From: an uncultured Asticcacaulis sp.
GTDB lineage: Bacteria; Pseudomonadota; Alphaproteobacteria; Caulobacterales; Caulobacteraceae
Length of the DNA stretch: 31,011 nt
Direction of reading: 5' to 3'
NCBI GenBank assembly: GCA_946480525.1
Contig: CAMLLA010000003.1
Span: 1-31,011, forward strand
The notes under the pieces are model-generated. The model was not told the origin of the DNA. It did no database searches and saw nothing but the letters and a program-made list of their open reading frames with translations. Shown piece by piece: positions 14,619 through 23,724 of this stretch (positions are counted from its first letter, which is position 1; every line of letters begins with the position of its first letter). Made by a program: the position numbers and the translations under genes.

Positions 14619-17600
14619 ATGTCCAGCCATCCATCGCGCCTGCGCGCGCTCAAGACAGTTTTGCTGTCCGCAACCGTCCTTACATCCGGCCTGGCGGGCA
14701 CCGCCCTGGCCCAGGACACAGCGCCGGCGGCGGCCGGCAATGACACCGAAGTGGTCGTCGTCACCGGCTATCGCGGCAGCCTTCAGAACTCGGCCATCGC
14801 CAAGAAGCGCGCCGTAGGTTTCGAAGACTCGATCTTCTCCGAAGACATGGGCAAGTTCCCGGACACCAACCTGGCCGAATCGTTCAACCGCATTCCGGGC
14901 ATCACCATCGCACGCGAAATCACCGGTGAAGGCACGACCATCGCCATCCGCGGCCTGGGCTCCAGCTTCACGCGCATCATGCTGAACGGCGCGGCCGTTG
15001 CCACAGGCTCGACCGGCGACGTCAACACCAATAACTCCAACCGCGAAGTCGATCTCGACATCTTCCCGCCGGAGCTGTTCAGTTCGCTGACGGTCTACAA
15101 GTCGGCCAAGGCGTCCCTGCTCGAAGGCGGGGCATCCGGCGCGGTCAACATGCGTCAGGCGCGCCCGTTCGACTTCAGCGGCGACCGCATCATGTACTCG
15201 GTCGAAGCCAACAAGAATTCGCTGGCCGACGAAGGCGGCTATAAAGGCTCGTTCCTGATTTCCAAGAAGTTCGGCAATTTCGGCGTCCTGGCCGGCGTGT
15301 CGCACCAGCACACCGTCATTGCCGCCGAGGGCTGGGAATCGGTCGGCTGGACCAATGCGGGCCTGTCTGCTGCGCAAAACCCGGCTTCGAACCGCAATAA
15401 TACCGGCGGCGGGAACTGGACCATCCCGGCCACCGTGCCCGCCGGTACGGGCAATGGTCTTACCACGGGTGCGACGATCGACCAGGCGCTGCTGCTGTCG
15501 CTGAACCCGGGCCTGACGATCCAGCAGATCGACAACGCCCTGATCCCGCGCCTGGCGCGCCCGATGCACTATTACGGCACGCGCGACCGCACCAGCGCCG
15601 TCCTCAGCTTCGAATACCGTCCGTCCGACACCTTGCGATTCTGGCTGGACAGCATGATCGCGCAAAAGGACAACGACCAGGAGCGTACGGACATCAACCT
15701 GATCGGCCGCAGCGGCCAGCCGATCCCGATCAATATGAAGGTCGACCGCACGGACTGCTCGGATGGCTGCGTCGTGACCTCGGCTACGCTGGCCAATGCC
15801 CAGTACTTCCTGGAATACCGCCCCTGGGTCGAAAAGGCCAAGTTCGCCTCGATCAATCCGGGCTTCTCGTGGCAGATCAAGGATGACCTGAAGCTCAACG
15901 TCGACGCCAACTATACCATCGGCACCTTCCGCCGCGATTCACCGACCGTGCTGGTCGTCACCAAGCCGAACTCCGGCCTGACCGTCACCTACACCAACAA
16001 CCTGGTCGATCCGCCGGTAGCCACGTCGAACGTCGATCTCAATGATCCGGCGAACTATCAGTGGAACGGTGGCCGCCTGAACATGCAGTCGGAAAGCCGC
16101 CAGACGCAAACGCGCGGCCTCCACGCGGACCTGACATGGGGCACGTCGGAATTCAATATCCAGTTCGGTCTCGCCTACGACGACACCCAGCGCAAGATCC
16201 TGCCGTTCGACAATACGACGCCGTGGTCCAACCTGGCGTGCGGCAACAACCCAACGGTCAACCTGGGCGGCACGCCCTGCCGCGGCGATGTGATCATCGG
16301 CACGGCCGCTGCGGTGAACGCGACCAACTCGGCCTATTCCGCTTATCCGGGCTACGGCACGGGCTATACCGCAGGCGCCACCGGCACCGTCAACTATCAG
16401 GGTTCGGCGATCCCGCAATCGCAACTGGCCAACTACCTGATGCCCGGTCCCTATGGCTATATCACGGTCGACTGGGACAAGTTCACCGACGTGACAAAGT
16501 ACTATCAGTTCCTGGCCGAAGCGCCGCCGACCGGTGGGTCGAACATCTCGTCGCCCCGCTCGTACCTGCGTGAAAAGGTCGAGGGCGCCTACATCCAGGT
16601 CAATGGCGACAGGGATACCGTCGGTCACCGCCTGCGCTACGACTTCGGTATCCGCGCCGTCACCACGACCCAGATCATCGGCGGCCAGAGCTCGTTCGCC
16701 GATCCACGCAATACGTCAGCGACCGTGCCGGCCGATGGCGGCCGTTACCCGAACATCGTGGTCTTCAGCTACACCAACACCAAATACAAGAACTACCTGC
16801 CTTCGGCCAACTTCGCCCTGAACGTGACCGACAAGCTGATCGCCCGTCTCGCCGGGTCCACCACCATGACGCGCCCGAACCCGAGCAACATGCTTCCAGG
16901 CCTGGGCTTCGGTGATCCGTCCGCCTTCCAGGGGACGCTCGGCAATCCGTCCCTGACGCCGTACATTTCCAAGAACCTGGATTTTGGCCTGGAATACTAT
17001 ACCGGCAAGGAAGGCTATGTCGCGCTGACCGCTTTCAACAAGAAGGTCGACGGCTTCACAACCCAGCTCAACACGACCTATCCCTTCGCCTACCTGGCCA
17101 ATTTTGGTGTTACCTACGAAACGCTGGGCGCCACCCAGAAGACGGCGATCGACCTGCGCGGCGGCCCCGCCACCGCAACGGTTTCGCTGGCCCAGCAGGT
17201 CAATGTCGAAGGCCAGCTGGACATCAAGGGCCTCGAATTCTCATGGGTCCAGCCGCTCGACCAATGGTGGGACAGGCTCGAAGGCTTCGGCTTCTCGACC
17301 AACTACACCAAGATCGACCAGAAGGGCTCCGGCGCCGCTCCGGCGATCGCACTGGGCGTGCCGGAAACGACCTGGAACTTCACGGGCTTCTATGAGCGGA
17401 ACGGCTGGTCCATCCGCCTGTCGGACACCTATCGTGACGGTTCGCAAGCTTCCGGCACCAACCAGAACGGCATTCCCAATGCCGCCCTGTGGAACGAAAG
17501 CTATGAGCAGATGGACCTGTCCGCCAGCGTCGACCTGAAGGAAGCCTTCAACTTCGGGCATGACATGTCGGTCAACCTGAACATCACCAATCTCAATGAC

Positions 17601-17696
17601 GCCACCATGCGTCAGAACTTCCAGTTCGATAGCGCGCCCAACTGGTACTACAAGCCGGGCACGACCTACATGCTGGGTGTTCGCGGCAAGTTCTAA
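14619..17696 (+). CDS. TonB-dependent outer-membrane receptor, Caulobacter/Xanthomonas type
   Basis: A 1025-residue outer-membrane receptor. Start ATG 14619 follows GGGAG by eight bases. Residues 1-31 are a signal peptide (LLSATVLTSGLAGTALAQ), then comes a TonB-box-like EVVVVTG, the plug domain (NLAESFNRIPGITI, IRGLGSSFTRIMLNG) and a long beta barrel that ends in an aromatic residue (GVRGKF), needed for barrel assembly. Length and plug sequence fit the large TonB-dependent receptor family expanded in Caulobacterales and Xanthomonadales, many of which import glycans. The GH2 gene just downstream and the LacI-like operator suggest an oligosaccharide substrate, possibly a galactoside; that is inference. 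Confidence 0.93.
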   Translation: MSSHPSRLRALKTVLLSATVLTSGLAGTALAQDTAPAAAGNDTEVVVVTGYRGSLQNSAIAKKRAVGFEDSIFSEDMGKFPDTNLAESFNRIPGITIAREITGEGTTIAIRGLGSSFTRIMLNGAAVATGSTGDVNTNNSNREVDLDIFPPELFSSLTVYKSAKASLLEGGASGAVNMRQARPFDFSGDRIMYSVEANKNSLADEGGYKGSFLISKKFGNFGVLAGVSHQHTVIAAEGWESVGWTNAGLSAAQNPASNRNNTGGGNWTIPATVPAGTGNGLTTGATIDQALLLSLNPGLTIQQIDNALIPRLARPMHYYGTRDRTSAVLSFEYRPSDTLRFWLDSMIAQKDNDQERTDINLIGRSGQPIPINMKVDRTDCSDGCVVTSATLANAQYFLEYRPWVEKAKFASINPGFSWQIKDDLKLNVDANYTIGTFRRDSPTVLVVTKPNSGLTVTYTNNLVDPPVATSNVDLNDPANYQWNGGRLNMQSESRQTQTRGLHADLTWGTSEFNIQFGLAYDDTQRKILPFDNTTPWSNLACGNNPTVNLGGTPCRGDVIIGTAAAVNATNSAYSAYPGYGTGYTAGATGTVNYQGSAIPQSQLANYLMPGPYGYITVDWDKFTDVTKYYQFLAEAPPTGGSNISSPRSYLREKVEGAYIQVNGDRDTVGHRLRYDFGIRAVTTTQIIGGQSSFADPRNTSATVPADGGRYPNIVVFSYTNTKYKNYLPSANFALNVTDKLIARLAGSTTMTRPNPSNMLPGLGFGDPSAFQGTLGNPSLTPYISKNLDFGLEYYTGKEGYVALTAFNKKVDGFTTQLNTTYPFAYLANFGVTYETLGATQKTAIDLRGGPATATVSLAQQVNVEGQLDIKGLEFSWVQPLDQWWDRLEGFGFSTNYTKIDQKGSGAAPAIALGVPETTWNFTGFYERNGWSIRLSDTYRDGSQASGTNQNGIPNAALWNESYEQMDLSASVDLKEAFNFGHDMSVNLNITNLNDATMRQNFQFDSAPNWYYKPGTTYMLGVRGKF

Positions 17697-17701
17697 AACA
17701 G

Positions 17702-17740
17702 GCACTTTCCAAAAGGCGTAATGCCGTTTTTGGAAAGTGC
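17702..17740 (+). terminator. Long stem-loop after the TonB receptor gene
   Basis: GCACTTTCCAAAA (17702-17714) pairs perfectly with TTTTGGAAAGTGC (17728-17740), with an inner GGC/GCC pair. No T run follows, so it may protect mRNA ends or attenuate rather than terminate alone. Confidence 0.6.
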
Positions 17741-17814
17741 GACAAATAACTTTCTGACCGCCCTCTCCCCGAGGCTGATCGGACGAGGCATCTGTCATGA
17801 TGCCTGTTCTCCCT

Positions 17815-17849
17815 GGGTGATGCACTCTACGGTGCATCACCCTTTTTTT
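17815..17849 (+). terminator. Rho-independent terminator between TonB receptor and GH2 genes
   Basis: GGGTGATGCAC (17815-17825) pairs perfectly with GTGCATCACCC (17832-17842) and is followed by seven Ts. It lies only 35 bases before the GH2 start, so the GH2 gene must rely on read-through or on a promoter within or just after this hairpin. Confidence 0.85.
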
Positions 17850-17883
17850 GAGTGCCCTCGTTCCGGTTCGAAAGGATACCGCC

Positions 17884-20559
17884 ATGCATTCCGCCACGTC
17901 TTGCGCTTTCGCGCTCATGGCCGCTCTGGCGATCGCGTCAGGTTCAGGCGCGGCCGAACGGTCGTCGCTCAATGACGGCTGGCGTTTTCATATCGGTGAT
18001 CCCGAAGGCGCGTCCGACAGGCTGCTCTACGACGTCCGCCCCGTGGTCGAAAAAAGCGCCGACGGCAAGGAGGCCGACGCCCGCCCCGACGCCGCGGTCC
18101 ATGTCGATGCCGGTGCGCAATCCGTCCTCAAGCCCTGGATCCTGCCGACGGCCAACTGGCTCATCAAGGATCCCGGCAAGCGCCATGTCCGCCCGGCGGG
18201 CGATCCGGGCAGCGACGTGCCTTACGTTACGGCCGGGTTCGATGACAGTGGGTGGCGCAAGGTTTCGCTTCCCCACGACTGGGCGATCGAAGGCCCGTTC
18301 CTCAAGGAGGGCCCCTATGGCGGCATGGGCCGTCTCAAGACCTGGGGGCCTGTCTGGTATCGCAGGACGCTCGACATTCCCGCCGCCAATGCCGGCAAGT
18401 CCGTCTTCCTCGATATCGACGGCGCGATGTCCTACGCCACTGTGTGGCTGAACGGCCGGCTGGTCGGCGGCTGGCCCTATGGTTACGCGTCGTGGCGGGT
18501 CGACCTGACGCCGTACCTGAAGACCGGGGATAAAAACCAGCTGGCGATCCGGCTCGACAACCCTACAGAGTCCGCGCGCTGGTATCCCGGTGCGGGCCTT
18601 TACCGCAATGTCTGGCTGACCACCGCCAACCCCGTTCATGTCGGCCAGTGGGGCAGCTTCATCACCACGCCCGAAGTGTCGAAGGCTTCAGCGACAGTGG
18701 CGCTTGACCTGACGATCGACAATGACGGCGCCTCAGATGCCGATGTCAGCGTGGCGACAAAAATCTATGTCCTCAATACCGATGGCAGCCGCGGCAAACA
18801 GGCCGTGGCCGGCATCGCCGCCGTTACGGCGCATGTGCCCGCCAAGGGCAAGACGCAGCTGAAGGGCACGACGGCGCTCAGCAATCCGCGCCTGTGGGGG
18901 CCGCCGCCGACGCAGGCGCCCAACCGCTACGTCGCGGTCACCACCGTGTCGGCAAAGGGTAAGGTCGTCGACAGCTACGACACCCCGTTCGGCGTCCGCC
19001 AGGTCGTCTTCGATCCGGACAAGGGCGTCTTCGTCAACGGCGAGCGCATCGAGCTGAAAGGCGTCAACAACCACCACGACCTGGGAGCTTTAGGCGCCGC
19101 CTTCAATGTCCGCGCCGCCGAGCGCCAGCTTGAGATGCTGCATGAGATGGGCGCCAATGCCGTGCGCATGAGCCATAACCCGCCGGCGCCGGAACTGCTG
19201 GAACTGACCGACCGCATGGGCTTCCTGGTCATCGACGAGGTCTTCGATTCCTGGGAGCGCAAAAAGACGCCGCTCGATTTCCACCTGATCTTCCCCGACT
19301 GGCAGGAGCCCGACCTGCGCGCCATGCTAAGACGCGACCGCAACCATCCATCGGTCATCGTCTGGAGCGTCGGCAATGAGGTCGGCGAACAATATACCGG
19401 TGCCGAAGGGGCCGCCGTGGGGCGGAAGCTGGTCGCCATGACGCGCGAGGAAGACCCGACGCGCCCGACTGCCACGGCGATGAACTGGGCCAAGGCCGAC
19501 ATGCCCTTGCCAGCGGAGTTCGATGTCATAAGCCTGAACTACCAGGGCTCCGGCATCCGCGCTGCCCCCGGCCAGTTCCCGGCCTTTCGGAAGGCGTATC
19601 CAAACAAGGTCATCTTCCACAGCGAGAGTGCGGCGGCGCTTTCCAGCCGCGGCGAATACCAGTTCCCGGTTCCCGGTGTGAACAGCGCGCCGGTTCGGCC
19701 AGGCTCAGGCGGCGATCCGAAGACGAAGCAGGTCAGCGCCTATGAGCTGTTCACCGCCGATTTCGGCTCATCGGCCGACCGATCGTGGGCGGCGATGGAC
19801 CAGAACCCCTATGTCGCCGGTGAATTCGTCTGGTCGGGCTTCGACTATATCGGCGAGCCCACCCCCTATTACGACGCGCGTAGTTCGTACTACGGCATTA
19901 TCGACCTGGCGGGTTTCAAAAAGGACCGCTTCTGGCTCTATCAGTCGCGCTGGAAACCGGACCTGCCCATGGCCCATATCCTGCCGCACTGGACGTGGCC
20001 GGGCCGCGACGGCGAGGTGACGCCAGTCCACGTCTTTACCTCGGGCGACGAAGCCGAGCTGTTCATCAACGGCGTGTCGCAAGGCCGCAAGAAAAAGAAC
20101 CCTTACGAATACCGCCTGCGCTGGGATTACGTTACCTACACGCCGGGCACGGTGCGCGTCGTCACTTACAAGAATGGCAAGGAATGGGCGACCGATGAGG
20201 TCCGCACCACCGGCGCACCGGCGAAACTGGACGCCACGGCGGACCGCACGGCGATTACGGCCGACGGCAAGGACCTGTCCTTCGTCACCATCCGCATTGC
20301 CGATGCCGATGGCCAGACCGCACCGCGCGCCAATAACCGCATCCGGTTCCGCGTCGAAGGTCCGGCCGATCTGGTCGCCACCGACAACGGCGATCCGACC
20401 AGCTTTGAGTCGTTCCAGTCGCCCGAGCGCAACGCCTTCAATGGACTGGCCCTGGCGGTCATCCGTACCCGCAAGGGCCAGGCGGGAAAGATCGTCGTTC
20501 ATGCTGAAGGTGATGGTGTGCCCCCTGCGCGTGTAGAGCTGACGAGCGAGGCAAGATAA
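17884..20559 (+). CDS. Secreted glycoside hydrolase family 2 (beta-galactosidase-like)
   Basis: An 891-residue enzyme with a signal peptide (residues 1-24, ending SGSGAA). In order: a sugar-binding jelly-roll domain (KVSLPHDWAIEGPF, GPVWYRRTLDIP), an immunoglobulin-like domain, a TIM-barrel catalytic domain starting near ELKGVNNHHDLGALG, and C-terminal DUF4982-like and Ig-like domains (AELFINGVSQGRKKKN onwards). The acid/base Glu499 is in SVGNEVGEQ and the likely nucleophile Glu581 in FHSESAAALSS. GH2 enzymes with DUF4982 are mostly beta-galactosidases, but glucuronidases also occur. AAGGA precedes the ATG at 17884. It should trim oligosaccharides in the periplasm after import by the adjacent receptor. 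Confidence 0.9.
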   Translation: MHSATSCAFALMAALAIASGSGAAERSSLNDGWRFHIGDPEGASDRLLYDVRPVVEKSADGKEADARPDAAVHVDAGAQSVLKPWILPTANWLIKDPGKRHVRPAGDPGSDVPYVTAGFDDSGWRKVSLPHDWAIEGPFLKEGPYGGMGRLKTWGPVWYRRTLDIPAANAGKSVFLDIDGAMSYATVWLNGRLVGGWPYGYASWRVDLTPYLKTGDKNQLAIRLDNPTESARWYPGAGLYRNVWLTTANPVHVGQWGSFITTPEVSKASATVALDLTIDNDGASDADVSVATKIYVLNTDGSRGKQAVAGIAAVTAHVPAKGKTQLKGTTALSNPRLWGPPPTQAPNRYVAVTTVSAKGKVVDSYDTPFGVRQVVFDPDKGVFVNGERIELKGVNNHHDLGALGAAFNVRAAERQLEMLHEMGANAVRMSHNPPAPELLELTDRMGFLVIDEVFDSWERKKTPLDFHLIFPDWQEPDLRAMLRRDRNHPSVIVWSVGNEVGEQYTGAEGAAVGRKLVAMTREEDPTRPTATAMNWAKADMPLPAEFDVISLNYQGSGIRAAPGQFPAFRKAYPNKVIFHSESAAALSSRGEYQFPVPGVNSAPVRPGSGGDPKTKQVSAYELFTADFGSSADRSWAAMDQNPYVAGEFVWSGFDYIGEPTPYYDARSSYYGIIDLAGFKKDRFWLYQSRWKPDLPMAHILPHWTWPGRDGEVTPVHVFTSGDEAELFINGVSQGRKKKNPYEYRLRWDYVTYTPGTVRVVTYKNGKEWATDEVRTTGAPAKLDATADRTAITADGKDLSFVTIRIADADGQTAPRANNRIRFRVEGPADLVATDNGDPTSFESFQSPERNAFNGLALAVIRTRKGQAGKIVVHAEGDGVPPARVELTSEAR

Positions 20560-20887
20560 GGCGTGGTTACCCCTATTCGGCCCAGCAAGTAGTAGGGCTA
20601 TTGCATATGAGATTGCCGCGACCACTTTCCTTCTCCTCTCCCCACTTGAGGGGAGAGGACAGGCGCGCAGCGCCAAGGTGAGGGGTAAATCGTCAGCAGA
20701 TACACCCGCTGAAAGCGAAGTAACCCCTCATCCGGTCGAGCAAGCTCGACCACCTTCTCCCCTTTTCAGGGGGAGAAGGGAAGCGCGTTCGATGTTGTGA
20801 GCCGTGTATGCGATCTCTCCGCCAAGCGGGGAGGAATATGAAAAGCGGACCTCACCAATAGCCCGCCGCTCTCCCTCGTCTTCCCCG
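20560..20887. other. Intergenic region dominated by a REP-like composite repeat
   Basis: About 330 bases without a supported gene between the GH2 gene and the biosynthetic operon. Roughly half is the composite inverted repeat listed separately; the remainder (20780-20887) shows no reading frame with a ribosome-binding site. Confidence 0.6.
20629..20780. repeat. REP-like composite of two inverted repeat units
   Basis: Unit A has the hairpin CCTCTCCCC (20635-20643) with GGGGAGAGG (20650-20658) and ends in AAGGTGAGGGGT. Unit B is in the opposite orientation: AACCCCTCATCCGG, then GGTCGAG (20734-20740) with CTCGACC (20745-20751), then CCTTCTCCCC (20753-20762) with GGGGAGAAGG (20770-20779). TGAGGGGT of A also pairs with ACCCCTCA of B. 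Intergenic repeats of this wording are common in alphaproteobacterial genomes; only one composite copy is in the window. Confidence 0.75.
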
Positions 20888-20940
20888 TTGACATCCGCCT
20901 GTAATCGATATATGAACATTGTTCAAATATTGTGGCAGGA
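20888..20940 (+). promoter_or_regulatory. Promoter with overlapping palindromic operator of the seven-gene operon
   Basis: TTGACA (20888-20893), a perfect -35 box, is followed after 17 bases by TATGAA (20911-20916). Overlapping the -10 box is a dyad TGAACA-T-TGTTCA (20913-20925), extended to arms of 11 bases with one mismatch (20908-20918 with 20920-20930). The form fits TetR-family operators. A repressor there would block transcription start. AGGA at 20937-20940 is the ribosome-binding site of the first gene. No TetR gene is in the window. Confidence 0.65.
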
Positions 20941-20948
20941 CATCTCCC

Positions 20949-21947
20949 GTGATCTATCCGATCGGCATGAGGATTTGCGGCAGCGGCATCTACGCGCCGC
21001 GCAATCGGCGGCCGTCTTGCGCGCTCGACGCCATATACCGCCAGCCCGACGGCTGGACGGAGGAGCGCTTCGGCATATCCGAACGCGGGGTTGCTGCGTC
21101 CGACGAGACCAGCTCGGTCATGGCCGCCCATGCCTGCCGGGCGGCGCTCGAAGAAGCTGGCTGGGGCGACGATTTCGACGTTATCGTCGGCGGCTGCGGC
21201 GTGATGGAACAGCCCATTCCCGGCACATCGGTCCTGGTTCAGTTTGAACTGGGCCTGCAAAAATCCGGCATTCCGTGTTTCGACGTCAACATGACCTGTC
21301 TGTCGTTTCTCAATGCGCTGGACGTGGTCAGTATGGGGTTTGCCACCGCGAGATGGCGGCGGGCACTGGTCTTTTCCAGCGACATCGCCTCGGCCGGACT
21401 CGATTTGAGAAATCCGGAAATGTCGGCCATCTTCGGCGATGGCGCCGCCGCCGTCTGCGTCGAAGCCGGTGACAGCGCAGGCCCGGCCATTCTATCGGCA
21501 CGGTTCTCGACTTTAAGCAGCGGCAAGGACCATGCCCACCTGCGCGCCGGCGGCACGCGCATCCGCATCGAGGACGGCTTCGAAGCGCTGCAGGACGGGG
21601 CGCGCTTTCACATGGACCCGTTCGCCATCTTCAAGGCCGCCGGCCGGCATCTGCCGAAGATGATCGATGAAGCCGTCTCGGCGGCGGGGCTCGACCTCGG
21701 CAGCATAGACCACGTCATCTGCCATCAGGCCAGCCAGCCGGCGCTCGAATATGTCCGCCATATCTTGGGCGAACGCCCGGAACGCGTTGTCGATATCTTC
21801 GCCACCACCGGCAACCAGATTGCGGCGTCCTTGCCCACGGCCTTGTGTACCGCCCGCAGCGAAGGCCGGTTTGCGCCGGGCTCAAACGCGCTTCTGGTCG
21901 GCACCTCGGCGGGGATCAGCATGGGCGCCATGGTGCTTCGCCTGTGA
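20949..21947 (+). CDS. KASIII-type 3-oxoacyl-ACP synthase (FabH/OleA-like condensing enzyme)
   Basis: A 332-residue thiolase-fold enzyme, first gene of the cluster. The KASIII triad is complete: Cys117 (VNMTCLSFLNAL), His259 (VICHQAS) and Asn289 (TTGNQIAASLP). The start is GTG 20949 because AGGA lies eight bases upstream; an ATG at 20967 has no such site. It is clearly not the housekeeping FabH by context. Stand-alone KASIII enzymes of secondary pathways join an acyl-thioester to malonyl-ACP or to another acyl-CoA (PqsD, OleA) or transfer acyl groups to O or N (CerJ). Its stop overlaps the next gene's GTG (GTGA). Substrate unknown. Confidence 0.88.
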   Translation: MIYPIGMRICGSGIYAPRNRRPSCALDAIYRQPDGWTEERFGISERGVAASDETSSVMAAHACRAALEEAGWGDDFDVIVGGCGVMEQPIPGTSVLVQFELGLQKSGIPCFDVNMTCLSFLNALDVVSMGFATARWRRALVFSSDIASAGLDLRNPEMSAIFGDGAAAVCVEAGDSAGPAILSARFSTLSSGKDHAHLRAGGTRIRIEDGFEALQDGARFHMDPFAIFKAAGRHLPKMIDEAVSAAGLDLGSIDHVICHQASQPALEYVRHILGERPERVVDIFATTGNQIAASLPTALCTARSEGRFAPGSNALLVGTSAGISMGAMVLRL

Positions 21948-22906
21948 ACAGGGTGCTGGTCACAGGCGCGACCGGCGGGCTTGGCAAGGCGGTGGTCAAG
22001 GCTTTGGCTGCGGGCGGCCACACCGTTCGCGCCACTGGCCGTAAGCACGTGACTTTCGACAGCGCGCAATTCATTCAGGCCGATCTTCTCACACCGCCCG
22101 CCGATCTTCTGACGGGCATGGATGCCGTCATCCATTGCGCCGCCCTGTCGAGCCCGTGGGGCAAATACGATGATTTCCACGCTGCAAATGTGTTGGTGAC
22201 GCGCCGCCTGCTGATCATGGCGCGCGAAGCCGGTGTCCGCCGCTTCGTCTTTATCTCCTCGCCTTCGGTCTATGCCCGCACCGCCGACCAGCTGAACCTG
22301 ACCGAAGCCGACGCCATGGCGCCGAAACCGCTCAATGCCTATGCCGCCACCAAGGCCATGGCCGAACGCGAAGTCATTGCGGCATCGGACGACACCATGG
22401 CCTGCGTAGCCTTACGTCCACGCGCCATCGTCGGGCCGGACGATACGGTTTTGCTGCCGCGTATCCTGCGCCTGGTGCGGAAGGGCCGGTTCCCTCTGCT
22501 GCGCGAAGGTCGGGCGCTGATCGAACTGACTGATGCCCGTGATGTGGCCCGCGCCTGCCTGCTGGCGCTCGAAGACCGCAGAGAGACCGCCGGCCAGGTC
22601 TTCAACATTTCCGGTGGCCGGGCCATGACCATGCGCGCCATGATCGAAGCCTTGGGCGAACGCCTGAACAGAAGCGTCCGTTTCATTCCCCTGCCCTGGC
22701 CGCTGGCTAATGGTATGGCGCACGCTGGCGAGTGGCTGTGCGCCCGCCTGCCCGGCCGACCGGAACCGCCGGTTACGCCCTACGGACTGGCCGTGCTTGC
22801 TTTTTCGCAGACTTTCGACCTGAAGAAGGCCCGCGACGTGCTAGGCTATCACCCACAGTACGACGCCTTTGCCACGGCGCTCGATGTCGCCGGGAGCTTC
22901 GCATGA
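21944..22906 (+). CDS. NAD(P)-dependent epimerase/dehydratase, extended SDR (3beta-HSD/OleD-like)
   Basis: A 320-residue extended short-chain dehydrogenase starting at GTG 21944 (overlap GTGA). The Rossmann motif GATGGLG lies at residues 7-13; the catalytic Ser is in FISSPSVYA and the Tyr-Lys pair in YAATKAMAE. ALRPRAIVGP and DARDVARACLLAL are typical of the 3beta-HSD-like branch, to which OleD, the beta-keto acid reductase that follows OleA, also belongs. Reduction of the keto product of the preceding condensing enzyme is the natural guess. The stop overlaps the next ATG. Confidence 0.86.
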   Translation: MNRVLVTGATGGLGKAVVKALAAGGHTVRATGRKHVTFDSAQFIQADLLTPPADLLTGMDAVIHCAALSSPWGKYDDFHAANVLVTRRLLIMAREAGVRRFVFISSPSVYARTADQLNLTEADAMAPKPLNAYAATKAMAEREVIAASDDTMACVALRPRAIVGPDDTVLLPRILRLVRKGRFPLLREGRALIELTDARDVARACLLALEDRRETAGQVFNISGGRAMTMRAMIEALGERLNRSVRFIPLPWPLANGMAHAGEWLCARLPGRPEPPVTPYGLAVLAFSQTFDLKKARDVLGYHPQYDAFATALDVAGSFA

Positions 22907-23724
22907 CCATTGCCGGGTGGCACATATTGAAAGTCGGCGCCTGTAGCCATCCCGAGATCATGACGCGCAAGGGTGGGCACGTCTGCCCGGTCAACTTCCC
23001 GGCGCTGGTGGGGCTGATCCTGCACCGCGACGGCCCGATCCTGTTCGACACCGGCTACCATCAGCGCTTCTTTGCGGCGACCGAAAGCTTTCCCGAACGC
23101 TTCTATCGTTGGGTGACGCCGGTCCAGTACGACGACAGCGAAAGCCTTACCGGACAATTGAAGCACTTCGGGCTTGAGGCGTCAGACATCCGCGCCGTCT
23201 TCGTCTCGCACTTTCACGGTGACCATGTCGCGGGCCTGACCGACTTTCCCCAGGCGCGCGTCTTCTGCGCCCGGGCGGGGCTGGAACGGCTGAAGACGGG
23301 AGGACGGTTTACCCGCGTTCGTCACGGGCTCCTGAGCACCCTGGTGCCGCGCGACCTTGACGCCACCTGTTTCGAAGACCTGCCGCGCGCGCCAACCCCT
23401 CCGCATCTCGCGCCATTCTCAGAAGGCGTTGATCTTATGGGCGACGGCAGCCTGATCGCCATCGAGCTGCCCGGCCATTGTCCCGGCCACTGGGGACTGT
23501 GGGTCAATGGCTCGCCCGGCGCCTTCTTTGTCGGCGATGCCGCCTGGACGCTGGGCGCCATTCGCGACGGCGCGCCGCCACCGGCCGTTACCACCGGACT
23601 ACTCGGCGACACCGCCGTCTATCGCGACACGCTGACAAAGCTACAGGCGCTGCTGGGCAAGGTCGAGATCATCCCGTCGCACTGCGAGGAGACAGCGGCC
23701 AGATGGTTGAGCCATGGCGTTTGA
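22903..23724 (+). CDS. Metallo-beta-lactamase-fold hydrolase (lactonase/thioesterase-like)
   Basis: A 273-residue metallohydrolase. The full ligand set is visible: HFHGDH at residues 103-108, a His in PGHCPGHWG, Asp in VGDAAW and a final His in IPSHCEE. The N-terminus VNFPALVGLILHRDGPILFDTGYH is like quorum-quenching lactonases (AiiA type), and the same fold serves as thioesterase in PqsE. A role in releasing a thioester or opening a lactone in this pathway is inferred. GGGAG precedes the ATG, which overlaps the stop of the SDR gene (ATGA). It overlaps the next gene by 11 bases. Confidence 0.84.
   Translation: MTIAGWHILKVGACSHPEIMTRKGGHVCPVNFPALVGLILHRDGPILFDTGYHQRFFAATESFPERFYRWVTPVQYDDSESLTGQLKHFGLEASDIRAVFVSHFHGDHVAGLTDFPQARVFCARAGLERLKTGGRFTRVRHGLLSTLVPRDLDATCFEDLPRAPTPPHLAPFSEGVDLMGDGSLIAIELPGHCPGHWGLWVNGSPGAFFVGDAAWTLGAIRDGAPPPAVTTGLLGDTAVYRDTLTKLQALLGKVEIIPSHCEETAARWLSHGV

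Noticed and set aside
14592..15665. 357-residue minus-strand open frame inside the TonB receptor gene
   Set aside because: A shadow of a strongly supported receptor gene; low-complexity Arg/Ala/Gly composition and no family match.
19768..20676. 302-residue minus-strand open frame over the end of the GH2 gene
   Set aside because: Antisense to conserved GH2 and DUF4982-like domains, and it runs into the repeat region.
870..21595. Depletion of CTGCAG as a sign of active PstI-like restriction
   Set aside because: I noticed several CTGCAG sites (for example 870, about 2982, 11694, about 21590) but did not count reliably, and a methylated host need not lose its sites.
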